Origin: Anaerolineaceae bacterium
GTDB lineage: Bacteria; Chloroflexota; Anaerolineae; Aggregatilineales; Phototrophicaceae
Assembly: GCA_016124855.1 (NCBI GenBank)
Contig: WGMX01000013.1
Span: 62,001 to 126,000, forward strand
Direction: 5' to 3'
Length of the DNA: 64,000 nt
This document shows, piece after piece, positions 57,447 to 64,000 of the stretch. Position numbers and translations under genes: made by a program. The stretch's first letter is position 1; every line of letters starts with the position of its first letter. The notes under the pieces were generated by a model that did no database searches, had not been told where the DNA came from, and saw only the letters and a program-made list of their open reading frames with translations.

Positions 57447-59171
57447 TTGTTAGCCCGACTCTTCAAACGGGATTTGCTGCTGCTTGCGCTGCTGGTTTTG
57501 GTCGTGTGCATCATCGCGCTGCCCGTGCTGACTTATCCTCTGGGGCGCGATCAAGGTGAATTTGCCACCATCGGGCGTGGTATTCTCAACGGTCGCGTGC
57601 CTTATACCGAGTTGTGGAATCCCAAGCCACCTGCCGTTTTTTATGTTTATGCCTTAGCCTTGCGTTTATTCGGACAAACGGCGATAGCCCTTCGCGCAAT
57701 TGATTTCTTTGTCGTGCCAATTTGCTGCGCGTGCCTCTTTTGGATTGGGCGGCGGTTAAGCAGTCGTCGTAATGGCCTGTGGGCGGCGCTGTTGTTCCCT
57801 GTCTTTTACTTCACCGAAACTTTTTGGACGCTCACCCAAAATGATGGCATTGTCCTTGTGCCGATGCTGTTGGCGATGGTATTGACGGTAGTTACAAGTG
57901 ACAAGTTGCAAGTTACAAGTGAAAAATCAAGAGACATGTCGCTTGCTCTTGTCAGTGCTTTTCTTGCAGGAGCGCTATCGGGTTACATCGTTTGGTACAA
58001 ATACCCGTTTGCGTTGTTTGGTGTTTTGCTTGGCCTGATTTACCTCTGGCTGCGTTGGAATGGACGCACATCAACCCCTTTCGGTCGGCACGATATTTTT
58101 GCGATTCTGGCCTTCATCATCGGTGGCATTGTCACGGTTGGCGGCGGCGTTCTGTTGTTGATGGCTCAGGGCGCGTGGAACGAGTTTTTGTTAAGTGCAC
58201 AAGTCACCTCGCAATATACCGCGCTGACCTTTAACCTCAATGACTTCCGTGATTTGATGACCAGCGCCATTGGTTTTCGCTGGCATTATTGGGGGCTGTT
58301 GTTTGTGTTAGCGTTGTCGGGAGTTACAAGTTACAAGTTACAAGTTGCAAGCCAAATAACATCAACTGTTAATCAACCTACTGATCCTAAACTCAGCACT
58401 CCGCGCTCAGCACTCAGTACTTCTAACTCGGTACCCGGTACTCGATATTCGGTACTTTTTCTCCTCCTCGTTTGGTTACTCACTGGCCTAATAATCATGC
58501 TCGTGCAGGCCAAAGGTTATGATTACCATTGGCTGCCGATGCTGCCACCATTGGTATTGTTGGGTGCGGCTGGTGTTGATGCGTTTTTAGAACTGCTGAT
58601 GCGTATATTCACAAAGGGTTTGCCAGCCGCAAACCCCTACAAAAACACGCGTAGTCTAAGTGTATTTATCGTTGGAGCATTGTTTATTGCGATTATGGTT
58701 AATGGCATCTGGCCCACCACATTGAAATACCTGACTGGACAAGAAGATCAGGTGACCTATTTTGGTCGCTTTGTAGCGGGCGAATTTGTCGCCGATGAGT
58801 CGCTGAAAGTGGCGCAATTGCTGCGTGAGCGGGTTGCTCAAGGGGATTCGCTTTACATTTGGGGCTTCCGTCCCGAAGTCTATTACCTCAGCGGATTAAA
58901 TCCGGCATCCCGCTTCATTTTCCAATTTCCATTGGTCGGCAGTTGGTATCCGCAAGAATGGCGCAAGGAAAATGTCGATACGCTGTGGGCGGCGTTGCCA
59001 CCTTATGTGCTGGTGCTTCAGGTTGATTATATGCCGTGGGTGACAGGCAGTCATGAAGACTCGAATTCGCTGCTTCAGGAGTATACTGATTTAAATAATT
59101 GGTTGGTCTACAACTACGAGCGTGACACGCAGATTGGAAACTTCTTTGTATGGCGACGGAAACAACCGTAA
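57447..59171 (+). CDS. GT39-family membrane glycosyltransferase with several in-frame repeats
   Basis: A 574-residue protein with about 11 helices. The catalytic-loop motif reads GRDQGEFATIGRGILNGRVPYTELWNPKPPAVFY, in parts typical of GT39/GT83 enzymes (DQGE in place of DE). Three loops consist of dispersed repeats read in frame: 57889-57921 (VTSDKLQVTSEK), 58321-58456 (VTSYKLQVASQ ... RSALSTSNSVPGTRYS) and 58613-58642 (TKGLPAANPYKN). None breaks the frame. TTG start. The last bases overlap the next GNAT gene. Acceptor unknown. Confidence 0.83.
   Translation: MLARLFKRDLLLLALLVLVVCIIALPVLTYPLGRDQGEFATIGRGILNGRVPYTELWNPKPPAVFYVYALALRLFGQTAIALRAIDFFVVPICCACLFWIGRRLSSRRNGLWAALLFPVFYFTETFWTLTQNDGIVLVPMLLAMVLTVVTSDKLQVTSEKSRDMSLALVSAFLAGALSGYIVWYKYPFALFGVLLGLIYLWLRWNGRTSTPFGRHDIFAILAFIIGGIVTVGGGVLLLMAQGAWNEFLLSAQVTSQYTALTFNLNDFRDLMTSAIGFRWHYWGLLFVLALSGVTSYKLQVASQITSTVNQPTDPKLSTPRSALSTSNSVPGTRYSVLFLLLVWLLTGLIIMLVQAKGYDYHWLPMLPPLVLLGAAGVDAFLELLMRIFTKGLPAANPYKNTRSLSVFIVGALFIAIMVNGIWPTTLKYLTGQEDQVTYFGRFVAGEFVADESLKVAQLLRERVAQGDSLYIWGFRPEVYYLSGLNPASRFIFQFPLVGSWYPQEWRKENVDTLWAALPPYVLVLQVDYMPWVTGSHEDSNSLLQEYTDLNNWLVYNYERDTQIGNFFVWRRKQP
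57889..57921 (+). repeat. AGTTACAAGT element inside the GT39 gene
   Basis: AGTTACAAGTGACAAGTTGC is followed by AAGTTACAAGT. It is read in frame and gives VTSDKLQVTSE between two helices. The family also occurs at 24600-24614 and 58322-58350. Confidence 0.7.
58321..58350 (+). repeat. AGTTACAAGT tandem run inside the GT39 gene
   Basis: AGTTACAAGTTACAAGTTAC is followed by AAGTTGCAAG: three 7-base units TTACAAG plus one variant. In frame it codes VTSYKLQVAS. Confidence 0.75.
58391..58456 (+). repeat. CTCAGCACTC and GGTACTCG run inside the GT39 gene
   Basis: ACTCAGCACTCCGCGCTCAG, CACTCAGTACTT, then AACTCGGTACCCGGTACTCG and ATATTCGGTACT. Two short-unit families are joined and read in frame as a Ser/Thr-rich loop. 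Confidence 0.75.
58613..58642 (-). repeat. GTAGGG-hairpin element, copy 6, inside the GT39 gene
   Basis: On the minus strand TGTAGGGGTTTGCGGCTGGC is followed by AAACCCTTTG; GGGTTTGC pairs with GCAAACCC imperfectly around the loop. It is read in frame on the plus strand (KGLPAANPYK). Confidence 0.7.
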
Positions 59172-59581
59172 CCGGCATCCTCATTCGTTCCGCGACCGCG
59201 AATGATCTCGAACCGCTGACAATCTTCCTGACACCGTTTGTCGAGGCGGGCAAATTGCTGCCGCGTACTTTTGATGAACTGCGGGGTCTGCTGCCGACCC
59301 TGTTTGTTGCCGAGCAAGATGGCACGATTGTGGGCTGTGCCGCGCTGGAGATTTATTCGTGGAAGCTGGCTGAAGTTCGCAGCCTCGCTGTGTCGTCCGC
59401 TGTTCAGGGGCAGGGTATTGGCAAGCGCTTGGTTGATGCCTGCTTGGATCGCGCCCGCACTGCTAATATCCTCGAAGTCATGGCGATTACTTCATCAGAT
59501 GCCTTTTTCATGGCCTGCGGCTTTGATTACACACTCCCCGGTGAAAAACGAGCGCTGTTTATGCAGCTACGGGACTTGTGA
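59150..59581 (+). CDS. GNAT N-acetyltransferase
   Basis: A 143-residue GNAT protein with acetyl-CoA loop SAVQGQGIGKRLVDACLDRA and the C-terminal FFMACGFDYTLPGEKRALF. It resembles the ArgA-like short acetyltransferases (GCAALEIYSWKLAEVRSLAV). The start ATG 59150 lies inside the end of the glycosyltransferase gene, so they are coupled. Substrate unknown; glutamate is possible but not shown. Confidence 0.88.
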   Translation: MATETTVTGILIRSATANDLEPLTIFLTPFVEAGKLLPRTFDELRGLLPTLFVAEQDGTIVGCAALEIYSWKLAEVRSLAVSSAVQGQGIGKRLVDACLDRARTANILEVMAITSSDAFFMACGFDYTLPGEKRALFMQLRDL

Positions 59582-59586
59582 TAACC

Positions 59587-60003
59587 ATGCCAGCACAGTT
59601 GCGTATTACTGTCGCCAAATTCATCTTTAAGGTGCGTCTGGAAGAACAAGCTGCGCCCGCGACCTGTGCCGCTTTCCTAAAAGTTGTGCCTTACCATCAG
59701 AAAATTATTCAAGCCCGTTGGAGCGGTGAAGCCGCTTGGATTCCTTTGGGCGACTTCAAGTTCGGCGTTGAGTGGGAAAATGCCGTCAGCTATCCTTCGC
59801 CCGGTGAGATTTTGTTGTATCCCGGTGGCATTAGCGAGACGGAAATCCTGTTTCCCTATGGTCACTGCGCCTTCGCCAGCAAAGCCGGATCGTTGGCAGG
59901 TAACCACTTCCTGACCGTCATCGAAGGGCAAGATCAGCTCGCCGACTTAGGCCGTTTGGTTTTGTGGCACGGCGCACAGGACATCACCTTTGAATTGATT
60001 TGA
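59587..60003 (+). CDS. DUF3830 cyclophilin-like protein
   Basis: A 138-residue protein. LRITVAKFIFKVRLEEQAAPATCAAFLKVVPY and the later SPGEILLYPGGISETEILFPYG match DUF3830, whose members have a cyclophilin-like beta barrel. Function unknown. It starts 6 bases after the GNAT stop, so it is in the same operon; a GTG at 59578 is an alternative start. Confidence 0.8.
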   Translation: MPAQLRITVAKFIFKVRLEEQAAPATCAAFLKVVPYHQKIIQARWSGEAAWIPLGDFKFGVEWENAVSYPSPGEILLYPGGISETEILFPYGHCAFASKAGSLAGNHFLTVIEGQDQLADLGRLVLWHGAQDITFELI

Positions 60004-60112
60004 CATAATCTCAGATAAACTTTCTTTGTTTATCACCTTTTGCTTATGTTTTGTCCTCATTGTGTATCATAGGCGCTGTTATCTAATGCCTTTAAACGAT
60101 GCGGAGTGATCT

Positions 60113-60889
60113 ATGTTGCAAGTCATGTTGATCAGTTTAGCTGCCATTATGATCTACATGACTGTCCTGTGGTTGGTCAGCCTACCCATGAAAAATTCGG
60201 GCATTGTGGATATTTTTTGGGGGCCGGGTTTCGCGCTGGCCGCGTGGATTTATTTCTGGCTGACACCTGATGGCTTTCAACCCCGTAAATTATTGATGGT
60301 CGCGCTTGTCACGCTGTGGGGATTGCGTCTTGGTTGGCATATCGGTCGGCGTAATTTCGGCCACGAAGAAGATTACCGATATAATGCTTGGCGTAAAGCC
60401 AACGGTGCAATCTGGTGGTGGAAAAGTTTCTTTCAGGTGTTCGCTTTACAGGGCTTCTTGATGTGGCTTATTTCTACGCCGCTGCTAGTCGCTCAATATT
60501 CACCTGAACCAACCACACTAACCATTTTTGATTTGCTCGGCATGCTACTCTGGCTAGTTGGCTTCCTCTTTGAAGCGGTCGGAGATTGGCAGCTTACGCG
60601 CTTCAAAACTGAAAGCGACAATAAGGGTAAGGTGATGCGGGCGGGATTGTGGCGCTACACCCGCCATCCAAATTATTTCGGGGATGCTGCGCTCTGGTGG
60701 GGCTATTTTCTGATCGCGTTGAGCGTTTCCAACGGCTTCATAACCATCTTCTCGCCCATCCTCATGACCGTCATGCTCATGCGCGTTTCCGGCGTGGCGC
60801 TGCTAGAGAAAAACCTCAAAAAAACCAAACCGGAATATGCTGATTATATCGCCACCACCAACGCCTTTTTCCCCGGCCCTCCGCGCTAA
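60113..60889 (+). CDS. DUF1295 / steroid 5-alpha-reductase-like membrane protein
   Basis: A 258-residue integral membrane protein with about six helices. Signature blocks are NSGIVDIFWGPGFALAAW, WGLRLGWHIGRRNFGHEEDYRY, and GLWRYTRHPNYFGDAALWWGYF near the C-terminus, all diagnostic for DUF1295, which is related to NADPH-dependent sterol and isoprenylcysteine enzymes. GGAG stands 6 bases before the ATG. Likely a lipid double-bond reductase, but the substrate is unknown. Its stop shares bases with the convergent gene at 60886. Confidence 0.9.
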   Translation: MLQVMLISLAAIMIYMTVLWLVSLPMKNSGIVDIFWGPGFALAAWIYFWLTPDGFQPRKLLMVALVTLWGLRLGWHIGRRNFGHEEDYRYNAWRKANGAIWWWKSFFQVFALQGFLMWLISTPLLVAQYSPEPTTLTIFDLLGMLLWLVGFLFEAVGDWQLTRFKTESDNKGKVMRAGLWRYTRHPNYFGDAALWWGYFLIALSVSNGFITIFSPILMTVMLMRVSGVALLEKNLKKTKPEYADYIATTNAFFPGPPR

Positions 60890-61881
60890 AGCGACACAAT
60901 CTTGGCTGCGATTTTGAACTGGCGCGGGAACGAGGGCAAGAAGTCGATTAGTTCTTTATACTTGCCTTCTTCATAGGCTGCCAGATAACGCCGCAGCACG
61001 CTAATCATTCCCGGTAGTGAAGTCATGCCATGCATTTTTCGTTCCATCAACACATAGGCGTTGATTTCCGCTTTGCTCAGGTGCTTCTCCATGTACAGCG
61101 CTGAAATCGCCGCCACGAACAGCACTGTGAACTGTTCCTGCCACGTCGGATAGCGCCCCTTAAATTGGTCGCTAACCGGCATTGGCGTTTCAATCACACT
61201 TTTTAATTCTTCAGCATGTTTAAGCAGGTAAGCATGAACCAGCAGCTTGCCGTACTGCTGCAAAGCTGTGCGATAAATATAGCCGGGGTCTTCGTCATAG
61301 GGCCAAGGCGGGCTGTCACCCCATGCGAGGCGCGGCGGCGCGACGCACACCAATTCGTCGCCCGCACGGATGGCAAGGTCAATATCCGTTGGATAGGAAA
61401 TGTTGGGGATGAAGATCAAGTTTTCGGGAACGTCACCAAAAAATGTTTTGAGCATCGGCTTGAAGGCCACATCCTTAAACATCTTCTGTGACTCATACAA
61501 ACTGGCTTGCCATGAGGCTTCTTCATTTTTCCACCATGTAGCTAACCGTGCCTGTACATAAAAGTCAGCCAATTGTTCACCCCAACGTGGCGGAACCCAA
61601 CTTGGCGTGTCCGTCATCGTCATGTTGGGCCAACTGGCTTGTAAGGCATAGGTGAAAAAGGCTTCCAACGGCGCGTTCTGGTCAAGCAAACCCTGCATCG
61701 CTTGGACTGCCGGGTGATTTTTGACCACTTCTAAAAACTTCCGGGTCGAACGTGCGTGTAAATGGGTACCGTGTGGTTTTTTGGTCTGGGACTTCAGCGG
61801 CCAATCGGTCGCACCCAGCACAGCGGACATCAACCGCACACGGTCATCTAATCGAACAGTTACATCCAGCGGATTAGTCAT
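60886..61881 (-). CDS. Hypothetical protein of about 331 residues
   Basis: No family was recognised with confidence. The protein is soluble, Trp- and aromatic-rich, with a central acidic/Pro stretch (RLAWGDSPPWPYDEDPGY) and a helical second half (TWQEQFTVLFVAAISALYMEKHLSKAE). The opening VTVRLDDRVRLMSAVLGATDWP recalls the start of DUF4932-type proteins, but the HExxH motif expected there is absent. ATG 61881 has AGG 8 bases upstream. It is transcribed alone and ends against the DUF1295 gene. Confidence 0.7.
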   Translation of the reverse strand: MTNPLDVTVRLDDRVRLMSAVLGATDWPLKSQTKKPHGTHLHARSTRKFLEVVKNHPAVQAMQGLLDQNAPLEAFFTYALQASWPNMTMTDTPSWVPPRWGEQLADFYVQARLATWWKNEEASWQASLYESQKMFKDVAFKPMLKTFFGDVPENLIFIPNISYPTDIDLAIRAGDELVCVAPPRLAWGDSPPWPYDEDPGYIYRTALQQYGKLLVHAYLLKHAEELKSVIETPMPVSDQFKGRYPTWQEQFTVLFVAAISALYMEKHLSKAEINAYVLMERKMHGMTSLPGMISVLRRYLAAYEEGKYKELIDFLPSFPRQFKIAAKIVSL

Positions 61882-62117
61882 TCGCAAACCTGATAATGAA
61901 GGGGAATAAGTCCATCACTGTAATTGTAGATTGCAAAAGCGCTGACGGCAAGAATGGGCATCTTAATACTTTATATTCTTCGCTCAATTGCTCATGAAAC
62001 AAATTTGCAACAATGTAATGTTTGAGCTTCCCAAATTCAAACGGATTGGTTCGCCATTGTAGAACATGTATAGTAATCTGTTGTTGGATGCTGAAAATGA
62101 AATTTATCGGGGCGACA

Positions 62118-62687
62118 ATGCGAAAAGTCTTTTTACAAATAGATGTCACGCTCGATGGCTTCATTGCAGACGCAAGCGGCGAAACGGATTGGGTGACATC
62201 CAACGAAACGATGAATAGCGAAGCCAGTGAGCTTCTGGATACCGTCGATACGATTTTATTGGGTCGGGTCGCCTATCAAGACTTCGTCTCTTTTTGGCCT
62301 TTCGCTGATATGAGCGCCCCGACGACTATCAGTAAAATCACCTCACAAATTAACCACGCCGACAAAATCATCTTTTCAAAAACGCTGGATAAAGTCCAAT
62401 GGGGAACTTTTAACAATGCCCGCCTCATCCACGACAATATTCCTGAAGAAATCACAAAGCTGAAGGCGTCATCTGGTAAAAACTTGCTGCTGTATGCAGG
62501 CCAGAAGATTATATTCACCTTCGTTCAAAACAACTTGATTGATGAATATCACCTGCGCGTTCATCCAGTGGTTTTGGGCAGCGGCTTGCCCTTATTCCCC
62601 CATATCGAAAATCGACTCAAGCTGAACCTCCTGCGAACTCGTCCTTATGACAATGGAGTCGTTATGTCGATTTATCAACCGAAATGA
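62118..62687 (+). CDS. RibD C-terminal / dihydrofolate reductase-family protein
   Basis: The 189-residue protein starts at ATG 62118 (MRKVFLQIDVTLDGFIADASGETDW), a typical start for the bacterial DHFR-family reductases related to RibD (PF01872). Later blocks TILLGRVAYQDFVSFWP and LYAGQKIIFTFVQNNLIDEYHLRVHPVVLGSGLPLF confirm it. It should reduce a pterin- or pyrimidine-like compound with NADPH. The frame is open back to 62022, without a good start. Confidence 0.88.
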   Translation: MRKVFLQIDVTLDGFIADASGETDWVTSNETMNSEASELLDTVDTILLGRVAYQDFVSFWPFADMSAPTTISKITSQINHADKIIFSKTLDKVQWGTFNNARLIHDNIPEEITKLKASSGKNLLLYAGQKIIFTFVQNNLIDEYHLRVHPVVLGSGLPLFPHIENRLKLNLLRTRPYDNGVVMSIYQPK

Positions 62688-62689
62688 AA

Positions 62690-62735
62690 TTCTTTGCGAT
62701 CTCTGCGTACCCTCCGCGTCTCTGCGGTAAATATG
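62690..62735 (-). repeat. CGCAGAGACGCGGAG element, copy 5
   Basis: On the minus strand TTTACCGCAGAGACGCGGAG is followed by GGTACGCAGAGATCGCAAAG. It overlaps the end of the DHFR-like gene and lies before the GT4 gene. Confidence 0.65.
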
Positions 62736-62808
62736 CATTTTCGCTTTCCCGCCACCGCAGGCATATTTTGGTGTTTTCCTATCAAATATGGGACAGCGGA
62801 AATCGAAT

Positions 62809-63939
62809 ATGCGTGTGGCCTTTTTTACCGAAACTTTCTTACCCAAAATTGACGGCATCGTCACCGTGACCTGCCTGCTGCTCGATCATCTCGAAAAGCA
62901 GGGCATCGAAACGGTCATCGTTGCACCGAAAATGGGCTGTGAACAATATCGCAGCACCCGCGTCATTGGTATTCCGGGTGTGACCCTGAAACCCTATCCC
63001 GAACTCAAAGTCGGCCCACCCACCTATTCAACTTACAGCCAAGTACGCGACTTCAAGCCCGATATTATCCATGCCATCAGTCCGGCGCTGGTCGGTGGGG
63101 CAGGCTTACTCATGGCAAAGTGGTTAGATGTGCCGACGGTCGCTTCCTTTCATCTTGATTTGTCACGGCTGGTTCATCATTTCAATATCGGTATCATCGA
63201 ACCGTTCACCAATTGGTTCACCCGCACCGTTTACAATCAGGCGGATTATGCGCTTGCGCCGTCCAAGTTGATCCAGCGCGAAATGCTTGAACTCGGTGTG
63301 CGTGAGGTTGGCCTGTGGCGGCGTGGTGTGGATGCAGAACGCTTCAATCCGCGCTACAAAAATGCCGATATGCGTAACCGTATGAGTGATGGTCATCCCG
63401 ACGAAACCTTACTGCTGTATGTAGGGCGGCTGTCCACTGAAAAACGCATCGGTGATCTCCGTGCCATCCTCGAACAAATCCCCGCTACCCGCTTAGCTTT
63501 AGTCGGCAACGGCCCAGCCCGTGATGACCTTCAAAAATACTTCGCTGGAACTAACACTGTATTCATGGGTTACATGCAGGGCGAAGAACTTTCCCAAGCC
63601 TATGCCAGTGCCGATCTATTTGTTTTCCCCTCAGCGATGGAAACCTTTGGCCTTGTGGTGGTCGAAGCTATGGCGGCGGGTTTGCCAGTTGTTGCCTCAC
63701 GCGTCGGCGGCATACCGGATGTGGTGGAGATTGGTCGCACCGGTTATACCTTCGATGTCGGCGATACAGCCGCTTTGGTTCATGGTGTCCATCTGGCAAC
63801 CACCAACCGTAACCATCTATCCGAAATGGGGCGGGCCGCCCGCGCTTTTGCCGAAACCCAATCATGGCCTGCCATGATGGATGAAGTCGTTGAGCTTTAC
63901 CGACGCTTGCTCCAAAGTCGGACTCAAAAATCCGCCTAG
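62809..63939 (+). CDS. GT4-family glycosyltransferase
   Basis: A 376-residue GT-B fold enzyme. The N-terminal MRVAFFTETFLPKIDGIVTV is typical of the MgtA/SQD2/Pim group; the donor-binding part has LLYVGRLSTEKRIGDL, the E-x7-E block (SAMETFGLVVVEAMAAGLPVVAS) and DVVEIGRTG. It retains the C-terminal nucleotide-sugar site. These enzymes transfer hexoses to diacylglycerol or phosphatidylinositol at the cytosolic face of the membrane. ATG 62809. It ends 61 bases before the window edge. Confidence 0.92.
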   Translation: MRVAFFTETFLPKIDGIVTVTCLLLDHLEKQGIETVIVAPKMGCEQYRSTRVIGIPGVTLKPYPELKVGPPTYSTYSQVRDFKPDIIHAISPALVGGAGLLMAKWLDVPTVASFHLDLSRLVHHFNIGIIEPFTNWFTRTVYNQADYALAPSKLIQREMLELGVREVGLWRRGVDAERFNPRYKNADMRNRMSDGHPDETLLLYVGRLSTEKRIGDLRAILEQIPATRLALVGNGPARDDLQKYFAGTNTVFMGYMQGEELSQAYASADLFVFPSAMETFGLVVVEAMAAGLPVVASRVGGIPDVVEIGRTGYTFDVGDTAALVHGVHLATTNRNHLSEMGRAARAFAETQSWPAMMDEVVELYRRLLQSRTQKSA

Positions 63940-64000
63940 TGGAACTTGCGGTGATTCGCCAACGTTTATAAAGTGATAGGGTGTGATAACCATAAACGTT

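Overview
The window reads as a chromosomal segment of a Chloroflexota bacterium, probably Anaerolineae-like. This is inferred from gene content: three GT39/PMT-type membrane glycosyltransferases, Uma2 nucleases, DUF6714 proteins, a CofE-like F420 ligase, a fused Ser/Thr kinase-ATPase-TPR regulator, KaiC-type ATPases, and many small dispersed repeats of the sort common in that phylum. No rRNA, tRNA, CRISPR array, phage or transposase gene was recognised. Most genes have moderate GC; two stretches are clearly AT-richer (TIR-WD40 gene near 25-27 kb, HEAT gene near 37.7-38.9 kb).

Layout. 0-2.6 kb: the 5' three quarters of a secreted clostripain-family peptidase (minus strand, cut by the window edge). 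2.9-13.8 kb: a receiver-only response regulator, a repeat-bearing 1-kb gap, an APH-like kinase, a TPR membrane protein, a toastrack membrane protein, an aldo/keto reductase, a YihY protein, a YigZ-GNAT pair and MmsA. 14-16.6 kb: CofE, a thioredoxin lipoprotein and an aminotransferase. 17-19.3 kb: an ECF41 sigma factor with its oxidoreductase partner and a matching promoter. 19.3-24.6 kb: a frameshifted Uma2 gene, an agmatine deiminase-like enzyme, a DUF3267 zincin, a 2Fe-2S ferredoxin and RecD2. 25-33.5 kb: a TIR-WD40 protein, a GH4 glycosidase, a secreted repeat protein, a NapH-like Fe-S membrane protein and a GT39 enzyme. 33.7-37.5 kb: the dnaG-rpoD core operon. 37.7-42.8 kb: HEAT, Uma2, two DUF6714 paralogues, YbaK, ArsR-cupin and an arginase-family enzyme. 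43.1-46.5 kb: a KaiC-like ATPase followed by a degenerate receiver, a pseudo-receiver histidine kinase and a receiver-only regulator. 46.8-53.3 kb: a secreted subtilase facing a 1147-residue Ser/Thr kinase. 53.4-63.9 kb: M23 peptidase, two GT39 enzymes, SDR, two GNATs, DUF3830, DUF1295, a RibD-like reductase and a GT4 enzyme.

The most unusual signals are: (1) several families of small dispersed repeats, some of them inside reading frames: all three GT39 genes and the DnaG linker carry in-frame copies, and one copy appears to supply the -35 box of recD2; (2) a subtilase with seven tandem GQGFS(V/I)S heptapeptides after the signal peptide and about 300 extra residues, including two repeated domains, inside its catalytic domain; (3) the four-gene KaiC signalling cassette directly upstream of that subtilase; (4) an ECF41 sigma-oxidoreductase pair with a near-consensus ECF41 promoter; (5) an AT-rich TIR-WD40 gene.

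All assignments come from reading motifs by eye; no database search was run.
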